64,000 nt of DNA from Gemmatimonas groenlandica. GTDB taxonomy: Bacteria > Gemmatimonadota > Gemmatimonadetes > Gemmatimonadales > Gemmatimonadaceae. The position numbers and the translations under genes were made by a program. This document shows, one piece after another, positions 45,721 through 54,481 of this stretch. The stretch is from assembly GCF_013004105.1 (NCBI RefSeq), contig NZ_CP053085.1, forward strand, positions 1,984,001-2,048,000. Direction: 5' to 3'. The notes beneath the pieces are model-generated. The model ran no database searches and was not told the origin of the DNA. It worked only from the letters and a program-made list of their open reading frames with translations. Within the stretch, counting starts at the first letter, position 1, and the number at the start of each line of letters is the position of its first letter.

Positions 45721-47616
45721 ATGCGTATACCGCAATTCAGCCGACTTGCCGTCGCCCTCGTGGCCGGCGCGAGCGTTCTGCTCGCCGGTTGTGACTCGTC
45801 GAGCACCACCGAGGCGAAGACGCTGTCGTCGATCGCCGTCTCGCCCACCACCGCCAACCTCGCCATTGGCGGCACGCAAGCGCTCACGGTGACCGGCAGC
45901 TACAGCGACAACACGACGGCGGCGATCACGTCGGGCGTGACGTACACGTCGTCGGCCAGTACGGTCGCCACGGCCAGCACGGCCGGCGTCGTGACCGCGC
46001 TCTCGGCCGGCACCGCGACGATCACGGCCTCGGCCTCGGGCAAGTCGGCCACGTCGACCATTACCGTCGCCCCGGCCGCGCCGACGCTGGCGTCGATCGC
46101 GCTCACGCCCGCCACCGTGAGCCTGCTCGTGGCCGCCACGCAGCAGCTCACTGTCACCGGCACGTACAGCGACGCCACCACCGGCGCGCTGGCCACGGGC
46201 GTCACCTTCGCCTCGTCGGCCGCGAACGTCGCGACGGTGAGCAGCACGGGCCTCGTGACCGCTCTCGCGGCGGGTACCACGACGATCACCGCCACTCACA
46301 CCGCGTCCACGCGTACCGCGACCCGGCTCATCACCGTGACAGCCCCGGCCGCGACGGGCTCGTTGGTGTTCTCGGATGCGTACGACACGGGTGTGAGCTT
46401 CGCCAATTTCGGCGGCGCGACGAACGCGGTGACGATCGATGCCACCACGCTCTACAACGGCAAGAAAGCGATCAAGGCCATCATCACGGGCAGCGGCGGC
46501 TACTCCGGCGGTGCATTCGTGTCGGCCACGCCGCGAAATCTGTCGACGTTCAACGCCCTCACGTTCTGGGCCAAGAGCAGCGTCGCCAACGCCACCCTCA
46601 AGGTCGGTATCGGCAACAACGCGAATACCACGGTACTGAACGCCGAGTCGATCGGGATTCCGCTTACGACGACGTTCACGAAGTACATCATTCCAATGCC
46701 GAATCCGGCCAAGGCCACGGCCATGGACGGTCTGTTCCACTTCGCCGACGGCCCGCTCAACTACACGGTGTGGTTCGCCGACGTGCAGTATGAGAATCTT
46801 CCCGTTGCGCAGGTCGCTGCCCCGACCGCCGCCGGTGTGGCGTGGCCCACGCTCAACGTGGCCGTCGGCGCACCGCAGCAGATGGGCGCCGGTCCGAACA
46901 CGGTAAACTTCACGACGCCGGCGCTGCCGAATGGCGGCAAGCTCTCCGATGTGGCGTGGCGCTGGTTCACGCTTACGTCGAGCAACCCCGCCGTGGCTAC
47001 CGTGAGTGTTGACGGTCTGGTGACGGGTGTCTCCGCCGGTACGGCGACGATCACCGCCACCATGAATGGACTCGCCGTGGCCGCAAGTGCGCCAGTGACG
47101 GTGACCGCGCCACTCCCCGCCCCGACCACGATCGCCGCCGCGCCGACCAAGGCGGCGGTGGATGTGATCTCGCTGTTCACGACGGCCTACACCAACCGTG
47201 GCGTGGATACCTGGCGCACCAGCTGGAGCGCCGGCAACAGCGAACTCGTTGATCCGTTCACGGTAGCGGGTCGCAGCATCAAGAAGTACTCGCTCTTCAA
47301 CTTCGTGGGTATCGAGTTCGGCCCGGGCGTACCGGCCAACAACGTCGATGCCTCCACGATGACGGGCATCCACGTGGATGTCTGGTCGCCGAATCCGGCA
47401 GCCACGCTGGAAATTCAGCTGGTAAACGACGCCACGGGCACAGCGGCGATCGGCAAGTATCAGGCGGGCCAGATCGCGACCGGCAGCTGGGTGTCACTCA
47501 ACATCCCGCTGGCGAGCTTCGTCGGTCTCACCGCGAAGAATAAGCTGCAGCAGATGCTGTTCGTCGCCGGCGGTCCGTCGGTGCTCTACATCGACAACGT
47601 GTATTTCTACCGGTAG
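45721..47616 (+). CDS. Lipoprotein with BIG2 Ig-like repeats and carbohydrate-binding-like domains
   Basis: 631 residues from the ATG at 45721, preceded by GGAGG. The lipobox is SVLLAGC (Cys24). Two BIG2 domains follow (about 35-118 and 120-205; each with SIAVSPTTANLAIGG/ SIALTPATVSLLVAA starts and ATVS..G.VTA..AGTATIT ends), then a jelly-roll-like domain (about 210-360) resembling carbohydrate-binding modules, a third BIG2 domain (about 375-465) and a second jelly-roll ending VLYIDNVYFYR. Likely a surface-exposed adhesin or glycan-binding protein. The frame upstream is open to 44542 but is rejected. Confidence 0.83.
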   Translation: MRIPQFSRLAVALVAGASVLLAGCDSSSTTEAKTLSSIAVSPTTANLAIGGTQALTVTGSYSDNTTAAITSGVTYTSSASTVATASTAGVVTALSAGTATITASASGKSATSTITVAPAAPTLASIALTPATVSLLVAATQQLTVTGTYSDATTGALATGVTFASSAANVATVSSTGLVTALAAGTTTITATHTASTRTATRLITVTAPAATGSLVFSDAYDTGVSFANFGGATNAVTIDATTLYNGKKAIKAIITGSGGYSGGAFVSATPRNLSTFNALTFWAKSSVANATLKVGIGNNANTTVLNAESIGIPLTTTFTKYIIPMPNPAKATAMDGLFHFADGPLNYTVWFADVQYENLPVAQVAAPTAAGVAWPTLNVAVGAPQQMGAGPNTVNFTTPALPNGGKLSDVAWRWFTLTSSNPAVATVSVDGLVTGVSAGTATITATMNGLAVAASAPVTVTAPLPAPTTIAAAPTKAAVDVISLFTTAYTNRGVDTWRTSWSAGNSELVDPFTVAGRSIKKYSLFNFVGIEFGPGVPANNVDASTMTGIHVDVWSPNPAATLEIQLVNDATGTAAIGKYQAGQIATGSWVSLNIPLASFVGLTAKNKLQQMLFVAGGPSVLYIDNVYFYR

Positions 47617-47677
47617 GCCGGTGCTGCGTGCGGTGCACGCGTATGCACCCGTCTAACCGCGCAACGCATTGATGATC

Positions 47678-47706
47678 AAACGGGCGTCCAAAAGGGCGCC
47701 CGTTTT
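47678..47706 (+). terminator. Rho-independent terminator after the BIG2 lipoprotein gene
   Basis: A perfect 9-bp stem AAACGGGCG (47678-47686) with CGCCCGTTT (47697-47705), 10-base loop, followed by TTTT counting the end of the stem. It lies 62 bases after the stop and also just beyond the end of the convergent AraC-type gene, so it may serve both. Confidence 0.75.
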
Positions 47707-47713
47707 GCTGTGC

Positions 47714-48721
47714 CTACCGCCGTGCGAGCTCACGCGGCGAATGGCCGGTCCAGCGCCGGAATGCGCGATGAAAGGCACTGGGCTCGGAGAACCCAACGAG
47801 CCACGCCACCTTCGCGACCGTGGCGCCGGGGGCTGACAAATGCCGAACCGCCAGCTCGCGGCGCGCATCATCGAGCAACGACTGAAATGTCGTCCCCTCG
47901 TTGGCCAGCCCGCGCTGCAGATGGCGCGCACTCATCGCCAACGACTTCGCCACCAGCGGAATGCTCGGCGCCTCTCCCTTGAGTTGCGTCACGATCTCGT
48001 GCAGCACGCGCGCCGAGAGCGATTCGCGCGTCCGCAGCGCGTCCAACGCCGCTTCTGCATGCGATTCGAATGCCGCGAGCAGCTGCGGATTCGCCGATCG
48101 CAGCGGGACATCGAGATCGCGATGGTCGATGTCGATGGCATCAACGTCCGCGTCGAACGTCGGCTCGATGCCGAAGATACGCGCGTGCTCTCGCGTGCCG
48201 GTGTTTGGCCGCGCATGTCGCATCTGTACTGCGAGCGGAATCACCGCACGACCGGTCAGCAACCGCAGTTGATGCACCAGCCCGGCCAGCAACGTTTCGA
48301 TCACCTGTCGGGAATCGACGCGCAAATCCTCGCCTGCCGTTTGAAGGAGGCGCACGCGACAACGCGTGGCGATGGCGGTATGCTCGAGGTCGACGGCGAG
48401 CGAGTCGTTGAGCAGCCGCATGAGCCGCGCGCCACGTCGGATCGCCTCGCTCGCCGTGTGCGAACTGAGCATGACGTATCCCACGATATCGAGCGCCCCG
48501 GGTTGAAACGATTCACCCGTGTGCAAGCCGAGGTCGGGATCGCCGGATGCGGCGACGGCCTCTCGCCAGAGCGCTGCCATGACCGCGGCGGGTACCCGGT
48601 CAGGTGCGTCCTCCCCGGTGCGCAGCGCAATCCCGGCCCGTGCGCTCACCGCGCCGGCGTCGATGCCCTGCGTCTGCAGGTACGCCAGAAGATCGGCCGC
48701 CAGCGACGAGGCCACGCTCAT
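47714..48721 (-). CDS. AraC-family transcription regulator
   Basis: 335 residues. The N-terminal ~200 residues match the arabinose-binding-like domain of OruR/ArgR-type members (GDPDLGLHTGESFQPGALDIVGYVMLSS). The C-terminal double helix-turn-helix is clear: AKSLAMSARHLQRGLANEGTT, then RHLSAPGATVAKVAWLVGFSEPSAFHRAFRRWTGHSPRE. Effector and targets are unknown; the divergent small barrel gene at 48878 is a possible target. Confidence 0.9.
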   Translation of the reverse strand: MSVASSLAADLLAYLQTQGIDAGAVSARAGIALRTGEDAPDRVPAAVMAALWREAVAASGDPDLGLHTGESFQPGALDIVGYVMLSSHTASEAIRRGARLMRLLNDSLAVDLEHTAIATRCRVRLLQTAGEDLRVDSRQVIETLLAGLVHQLRLLTGRAVIPLAVQMRHARPNTGTREHARIFGIEPTFDADVDAIDIDHRDLDVPLRSANPQLLAAFESHAEAALDALRTRESLSARVLHEIVTQLKGEAPSIPLVAKSLAMSARHLQRGLANEGTTFQSLLDDARRELAVRHLSAPGATVAKVAWLVGFSEPSAFHRAFRRWTGHSPRELARR

Positions 48722-48877
48722 GCGCCGCGCCCGGTCGACCGGCGCGCATGGCCAAAAACTAGTCGCGATCGGCCATATGCCTGGCGCATCCGGTCACCGT
48801 GCGTCGCGACGCGCGCCGGCATTGTCCCTGAGTCGGCACACACGATCCGTATCCTCTCGCTCCGGACATTCCGCACC

Positions 48878-49357
48878 ATGCGCACGCTTTGGCTTTGCCT
48901 CATCGCTCTCGCCCCGTTCACCGCCCACGCGCAGTCTGCGGCGCAGGCTTCAGCGCCGCGACGCGCCACAACAGTAGCGCGGAACGACTGGCGTGTCACG
49001 CTCACCATCTTCCGATCGCCGGGAACCGGGCTGCAGGTCTCGAAGGGACATCTCGCCGCCTTCGTCGCCCACTACCCGACAGTCATCAAGCGGGACGGCG
49101 CGCAACGCGGTACCCAGTTCGTCCGACTCGGCCTGGCCGCGTACGCACGGCCCGACGCGCGCACGTCGCCGTATGCCTCGGTGTCGTTCGCGCCAAGTCT
49201 CACCAAGGGCTGGTCGAACAGTGCGCTGGCGGACGTTGGTGCCCGCCAGCGGTTCGGGAGCCGGTATAGCGGTCAGCTCGGCGTCGCGCTGCTCTACGCG
49301 CCGCATACGAAACAGACGCGCGTCAATCCCACCGTCGGACTCGGAGTGCGATTCTAA
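48878..49357 (+). CDS. Small secreted beta-barrel-like protein
   Basis: 159 residues from the ATG at 48878, with a signal peptide ending THA/QS. The mature part has alternating strands and ends GLGVRF, with the C-terminal Phe typical of outer-membrane barrels. No family recognised. Its TAA overlaps the next ATG by one base. The open frame upstream of 48878 is a shadow of the AraC gene. Confidence 0.6.
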   Translation: MRTLWLCLIALAPFTAHAQSAAQASAPRRATTVARNDWRVTLTIFRSPGTGLQVSKGHLAAFVAHYPTVIKRDGAQRGTQFVRLGLAAYARPDARTSPYASVSFAPSLTKGWSNSALADVGARQRFGSRYSGQLGVALLYAPHTKQTRVNPTVGLGVRF

Positions 49358-50076
49358 TGCGCACGCCATCCAACGCATCTCCCATCGCCGCGCGCGTTGC
49401 GGGCGCCCTCTACCTCTCGGCCAGCGCGGGCTTCATGCTCGTGTTCGCGTGGCTCGCGCAGAACTTCGGGTACCCCGACGTGCTTGAGCGCACGGCCGGC
49501 GAGGTACTGCCGCAGCTCTTGTCGCTCGGCGCGGATGGTCGTGCGGTGTGGGCCGTCTACGCGCTGCTGCCCCTCGCGCTGATTCCTGCGTCGAGCGCGG
49601 CGGTGCACGCGCTTCGCCTGCCCGACGGGCAGAACGCGTTGGCTCTGAAGATGGCCGAGCGGTTGCAAGCGGTGGCGGCGGTGTGCATGATGCTCGGCCT
49701 CGCGCGCTGGAGTACGGCGCAGTGGGCGCTGGCGACCGCATGGGCCGACGCCGACGCGACGACGCGCATCGGACTCGCGGCCACGTTCGACGCGCTGAAT
49801 ACGATGTTCGGCAACGGCATCGGCGAGTTCGTCGGTGAACTCACGCTGTACGGCTCGTTCCTCGCCTTCGCGGTGGCGCTCGTCGCTCGCGGTCAGCGGC
49901 CAATCGCCATGCTGGCCGCGCTGACCGCGCTTTGTGGATGGATCGGCATGTTTCGCAACATCACGGCAAGCACGCAGTGGGCCGCCGACATCGGCAACGT
50001 GCTGCTGCCGTTGTTTCTGATCACGTTCGGGATTGTGTTGCTGCGTGATTCGCGCCGGAACGGAGTAGCGGCGTGA
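49357..50076 (+). CDS. DUF4386 integral membrane protein
   Basis: 239 residues with about six membrane helices and the DUF4386 pattern (RVAGALYLSASAGFMLVFAW, QAVAAVCMMLGLAR, LPLFLITFGIVLL). Function unknown for the family. The start overlaps the previous stop (TAATG), indicating co-expression with the small barrel protein. Confidence 0.75.
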   Translation: MRTPSNASPIAARVAGALYLSASAGFMLVFAWLAQNFGYPDVLERTAGEVLPQLLSLGADGRAVWAVYALLPLALIPASSAAVHALRLPDGQNALALKMAERLQAVAAVCMMLGLARWSTAQWALATAWADADATTRIGLAATFDALNTMFGNGIGEFVGELTLYGSFLAFAVALVARGQRPIAMLAALTALCGWIGMFRNITASTQWAADIGNVLLPLFLITFGIVLLRDSRRNGVAA

Positions 50077-50152
50077 GGTCTCTGCGGCGGCATGAGTATG
50101 CCTGCGCAGTTCCGATGACAGTGATCGGCGCCCCGCACCGTACTGTCTCCCC

Positions 50153-51721
50153 ATGCTTGCCGCCGCCCCCTCCGCCGCCGTACTCGGCATCGATGCCCTC
50201 GACGTGCTCGTCGAGGTGCATGTAGCCAATGGGCTACCTCAGTGGACGCTCGTCGGACTCGCCGCGACGGCAGTGAAGGAAAGCCGCGACCGCGTGCACG
50301 CGGCGCTGGCGAATTCAGGATTCACGATTCCACCGCGACGGATCACGGTGAATCTCCAGCCTGGAGACTTACCCAAAACCGGTACTGCGTTCGATCTCCC
50401 CATCGCGCTCGCCTTGCTCGCCGCCAGCGGGCAACTCCCCGCCGAAGCGCTGCAGCACACCTGCGCGGTGGGAGAACTGGGTCTCGACGGACAACTTCGG
50501 AGCGTACGCGGGGTGCTCGCTGTGGCGCGGCATATCGCTGCGACCAGCGACGCCCTGCTGATCGTTCCGCCGGACAATCTGGCTGAAGCGCTGCGCGTGC
50601 CCAGCGCGCGAGCAATGGCACCACGCACGCTCGAAGAGTTGGTGCACGCGCTGCGAGACGGCACGGCCCGCAGCGACACACGACCACGACGCACCGATAC
50701 ACCGCCCGATGACACACCCGACCTTGGTGACGTGGTCGGTCAATCACTCGCCGTCCGCGCCCTCGAAATCGCGGCGGCCGGTTCGCACAACCTTTTGCTG
50801 GTGGGCCCACCCGGCGCCGGCAAAACGATGCTCGCTCGCCGTCTCCCTGGCATTCTGCCGCCACTCGATGAACAGGAAGCACTCGAAGTGCTCGCCATTC
50901 ACTCCGTGGCCGGATTACTCGGCCCCGAGCAGGTGCCGACAACCTCAACCCCAGCGCGTCCGTTCCGGGCGCCGCATCACTCCATCTCCACCGCCGGACT
51001 CGTTGGCGGTGGCGGATGGCCACGCCCCGGTGAAGTGAGCCTCGCCCATCGCGGCGTGTTGTTCCTCGACGAGCTCTCGCTCTTCCCTCGACATACGTTG
51101 GAGTCACTGCGGCAACCGCTCGAGGATGGCGTTGTGGTCGTCGCACGCGCCGCGCGCGCCGTGCGATTCCCGTCGCGCTTCGCGCTCATTGCCGCGAGCA
51201 ATCCGTGTCCGTGCGGCTACGCCGGATGCGATGACCGCCACTGCCGATGTTCGGTAGCTGATCTGGAGCGCCATCGTGCACGACTGTCGGGACCACTGGC
51301 CGATCGCATCGATCTGCATGTGCACGTTCAACGCGTGCCGCCCAGCGACCTCGCCACGCACACGCCGCAGGAACGATCGGCCGAGGTGCGGGCCCGCGTG
51401 ATCGCGGCGCGCGAACGACAGCGTGCGCGCTACGCCCACACCGCCGGCACGCAGCCGCTGGCCGCCCTCACGAACGCCACCGCGCCCGTGCGACTCATCG
51501 CACCCGCCGCCCGACTCGAGCCCGACGCCCGCGCATTGCTCGTGCGCGCCGCCGACAAACTCACTCTCAGTGCGCGCGCATATCATCGCGTGCTGCGCGT
51601 CGCGCGTACGATCGCCGATCTCGATGACCTCGAGGTGGTGAACCGCATGCACGTGGGTGAGGCGCTGCGGTACAGGCCCGTTGTTGATGAACACGCGTCC
51701 TCCGAACTGCCAACCGCTTAG
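50153..51721 (+). CDS. comM: ComM/YifB-family AAA ATPase
   Basis: 522 residues. The N-terminal Lon-like domain (VEVHVANGLPQWTLVGLAATAVKESRDRV) precedes a Mg-chelatase AAA+ core: Walker A GPPGAGKT near 217-224, LFLDELSLFPR, and the conserved Cys-rich NPCPCGYAGC...HCRC near 350. ComM is a helicase that extends heteroduplex during natural transformation. No other competence gene lies nearby. Confidence 0.94.
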   Translation: MLAAAPSAAVLGIDALDVLVEVHVANGLPQWTLVGLAATAVKESRDRVHAALANSGFTIPPRRITVNLQPGDLPKTGTAFDLPIALALLAASGQLPAEALQHTCAVGELGLDGQLRSVRGVLAVARHIAATSDALLIVPPDNLAEALRVPSARAMAPRTLEELVHALRDGTARSDTRPRRTDTPPDDTPDLGDVVGQSLAVRALEIAAAGSHNLLLVGPPGAGKTMLARRLPGILPPLDEQEALEVLAIHSVAGLLGPEQVPTTSTPARPFRAPHHSISTAGLVGGGGWPRPGEVSLAHRGVLFLDELSLFPRHTLESLRQPLEDGVVVVARAARAVRFPSRFALIAASNPCPCGYAGCDDRHCRCSVADLERHRARLSGPLADRIDLHVHVQRVPPSDLATHTPQERSAEVRARVIAARERQRARYAHTAGTQPLAALTNATAPVRLIAPAARLEPDARALLVRAADKLTLSARAYHRVLRVARTIADLDDLEVVNRMHVGEALRYRPVVDEHASSELPTA

Positions 51722-51740
51722 GAAGCCGGGAGGAGGGTAT

Positions 51741-51817
51741 CAGGGTGGAGGAAGCAGTAAGCGCGCGCGCTTTACCGTTGTACTCCTGCATCCTCTTTCC
51801 TGACAACCTCCACCCTG
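51741..51817. terminator. Long hairpin region between convergent comM and serine hydrolase genes
   Basis: CAGGGTGGAGG (51741-51751) pairs perfectly with CCTCCACCCTG (51807-51817). Within the loop GTAAGCGCGC and GCGCGCTTTAC can form a second stem with one bulge. The site is between two converging stops (51721 and 51852) and probably limits read-through in both directions. There is no clean T-run. Confidence 0.5.
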
Positions 51818-51851
51818 CACACTAGGGAGTTGGCAGTTAGCAGCTACCCGT

Positions 51852-53366
51852 TCACCGCGCGCGCCCACCAGATCGCCGCACAAACTCCGGATATATGTCG
51901 TACGCGGCCGGCGCGTACGCAGCCCGGGGCCCAGCCGGGCCGGTGGCGCGCTGCATGCGCACGATGACCAACTGGTCGTCCGGCATGACCTGCATATCGG
52001 TGTCGAGATATCCCCTCGTCGCGAAGCGCGATTCGTTGGGCATCGCCGTCCACCAGAGCAGTCCGTACTCCCGATTTAGTGCCTGTGAGGCCACCACGCT
52101 CGACGCCACCCAACGCTTGCTGACAATTTGCTTCCCCTGCCATGCGCCCTGCTGCAACATCAGGAGCCCGATCCTGGCAAACTCGCGTGGCGTCGTCTGC
52201 AGGTTGCTGTACAGCACGGCATGGCCGGCTGCATCCACACTCAGCTGCGTGGTGACCATCCCGAGCGGCTCGAACAATTGGCGCTTCGCATACGACTGGA
52301 TCGGCTCGCCGGCGACAACATCCAGAATCGGCGACAGCAGTTGGACGCCTTCGTTGCTGTACGCCCAGACGTCTCCAGGTTCCGACGTTGGTACAAGTGC
52401 GCGCACGTGCGCGTTCTGATCCGTCGCACCGGACACGCTGCGCGCATCCTGCATCGTCGGGAAGCCCGCGGTCATGGTGAGGAGGTGTCGGATCGTCACG
52501 CGCCCCCGCATGCCCGTGCACCAGTCGGCGAGATAGGTGCACACGCGCACGTCCACGCCCGGGAGCTTGCCGTCGTCGACGAGCATGCCAACGAGGAGTC
52601 CGGCAATCGACTTCGTGGACGACATGGCGGGCATCGGTTCCCGATAGCGACCGCCGTACCATTCCTGCACGATCTGGCCACGATAGAGCACGAGGCAGGC
52701 ATCGGCGGAACTGTCGATGCACAGTTCGCGATGACGAGCGAGGGCGGCCGTATCAAGCCCGAGTGCAACGGGATCGCCTTCGATGTAGGCGGGTGCCGCG
52801 CGGCGGTTCGGGCCGGCCGAAGCGTTGCCCCACACGGCGGCGGCCGGAGCCGAACCGGGCCCGCCGGCCGATAGCGCAACGGGTGGTGGCGGCGCCGTGC
52901 GACTCCCGGCGTCCCGGCGCGCGGTGGATGACACAACAGGCTTGTACACCGCACTGACTGGCGCACCGGCCAGCACGCGACGGATGCGCAGCACTTCGGG
53001 CGCATTGGCTGGCGGCGGTGCACCTTTTCGCTCGCAGCGCGACAAGTACGCGCTCACCGCCCGACTCGCCTGGTCGCGATTCCCCGCCCGGATCGCCGCG
53101 TAGCCGGTGGTCAGCACAAGATGACAGGCGTCGGCATCCAGCGGCCACGAGCTCGGCAGCGTCTCGAGACTCGACTGTCCTAGCGCGGCGGCGGCAGCGA
53201 AATCACCACGACGCGCCAGCGCCAGCATGCGGTGCACGGGCGATCGGCTTCGCGCCATCACCGTCTGTGCATTGGCGTTGGATGAGGGCGTCGCGGCCAG
53301 CAGCAGACTCGCTGCTACCGTACCGACAATGCCAACCGTACAAGCGTGCGGAGCACACTGCATCAT
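51852..53366 (-). CDS. Secreted serine hydrolase, class C beta-lactamase fold, with N-terminal extension
   Basis: 504 residues from the ATG at 53366 (ATGs at 53444 and 53363 are alternatives); the chosen start puts a signal sequence (GIVGTVAASLLLAATPSSNANAQ) near the N-terminus. Residues about 40-170 are a helical, repeat-like extension. The beta-lactamase domain then has the Ser-x-x-Lys motif in SSTKSIAGLLVG and Tyr-x-Asn in AYSNEG. Members cleave peptides or esters more often than antibiotics. The third, Lys/His-x-Gly motif is not obvious. Confidence 0.78.
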   Translation of the reverse strand: MMQCAPHACTVGIVGTVAASLLLAATPSSNANAQTVMARSRSPVHRMLALARRGDFAAAAALGQSSLETLPSSWPLDADACHLVLTTGYAAIRAGNRDQASRAVSAYLSRCERKGAPPPANAPEVLRIRRVLAGAPVSAVYKPVVSSTARRDAGSRTAPPPPVALSAGGPGSAPAAAVWGNASAGPNRRAAPAYIEGDPVALGLDTAALARHRELCIDSSADACLVLYRGQIVQEWYGGRYREPMPAMSSTKSIAGLLVGMLVDDGKLPGVDVRVCTYLADWCTGMRGRVTIRHLLTMTAGFPTMQDARSVSGATDQNAHVRALVPTSEPGDVWAYSNEGVQLLSPILDVVAGEPIQSYAKRQLFEPLGMVTTQLSVDAAGHAVLYSNLQTTPREFARIGLLMLQQGAWQGKQIVSKRWVASSVVASQALNREYGLLWWTAMPNESRFATRGYLDTDMQVMPDDQLVIVRMQRATGPAGPRAAYAPAAYDIYPEFVRRSGGRAR

Positions 53367-53602
53367 TTCCGCCGGGCCGTTGATGGCGGGCCCTCGAAGC
53401 CACATTGACGCCTGCGCTTCGATTATGCCCGTCGAGCTCACCATTCGGTGATTCGCGCACTCGTGTCAGATAGCGTCGAAGTTAGCGTTGCGCGTTCGCG
53501 CCGTCGAGCGCGTACGGAACGCCGAGTGATGCTGTGACACCCCTGTGACGTTCGCGGGTTGGCGAGTAGGAAGAGGCGGTCGACTGCACATCCGCCACTC
53601 AC

Positions 53603-54481
53603 CTACTTCGGCACCGCCACCTCGAACAACCACGGCCACAACTTCCCCGTCAGCAGCACGCGATTTGTCGCCGCATCATACGCGATCCCGTTCGCGGTGC
53701 CGCCACGCGTACTCGCCACGGTGCGCTCCTGCAGCGACAGCAGCTCGCTGACGTCCAGCCACCCGGTGATCACACCGCTGGCCGGATTGATGCGCGCGAT
53801 GAGGTTGGTCTTGTACACATTCGCCCACAGTTCGCCGCGTACCCACTCCAACTCATTCAAGAATCGCACCGGCATCCCGGCCTCGGTCACGTCGATGACC
53901 CGCGTCACCGCGAAGCCGGCAGGATCGATGACCCGAATGCGCGAGGTGCCATCACTGAGGTAGAGATTCGTGCCGTCAGCGGTGAGCCCCCATCCCTCAC
54001 CGTCGTATCGAACGCTGTCGATGATGCGCAGCGAGTCGAGTGAGTACACCGCGCCTCGGCCGCGCCGCCAAGTGAGTTGATACAAGCGACCGCGCACCAC
54101 GGCGATACCTTCGCCGAACGCTGCATCCGGCGTCGGCGTGCGGAGTACGATCTCTCCAGTGCGCAACATGACATAACGCATCTCGGAACGACCTTCGAGG
54201 CCCGTGCCCTCGTACAGCCGTCCATTGTGCACGAGCAATCCTTGCGTATACGCATCGGCGTCATGGGCCCAACGATGCAGCGCCACGGGACGCACCATCG
54301 GTGTGCGCGCGGAAAAGGGTACCGCCGGCGCCGCTAACTCGGCGTTCGATCCCGTGGCGGTGATCATGCCCGAAGGGAGCCTGACGGACGAACCGGCTCG
54401 GAGCTGCTCGTCATCTCCGCAGGCGAGCAACAGCACGACTCCAACGAGTAGGCATGCGCGAGATCGGTGCGCCCTTGTCAC
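53603..54481 (-). CDS. Glutaminyl-peptide cyclotransferase (bacterial propeller type)
   Basis: 292 residues from a GTG, with lipobox VGVVLLLAC. The propeller-type QC signature AYTQGLLVHNGRLYEGTGLEG is present, followed by FGEGIAVVRGRLYQLTWR, GEGWGLTADGTNLYLSDG, LNELEWVRGELWANVY and NGIAYDAATNRVLLTGKLWP. It would form pyroglutamate at N-terminal Gln of peptides in the periplasm. Start and D-aminoacylase stop overlap (GTGA). Confidence 0.85.
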   Translation of the reverse strand: MTRAHRSRACLLVGVVLLLACGDDEQLRAGSSVRLPSGMITATGSNAELAAPAVPFSARTPMVRPVALHRWAHDADAYTQGLLVHNGRLYEGTGLEGRSEMRYVMLRTGEIVLRTPTPDAAFGEGIAVVRGRLYQLTWRRGRGAVYSLDSLRIIDSVRYDGEGWGLTADGTNLYLSDGTSRIRVIDPAGFAVTRVIDVTEAGMPVRFLNELEWVRGELWANVYKTNLIARINPASGVITGWLDVSELLSLQERTVASTRGGTANGIAYDAATNRVLLTGKLWPWLFEVAVPK

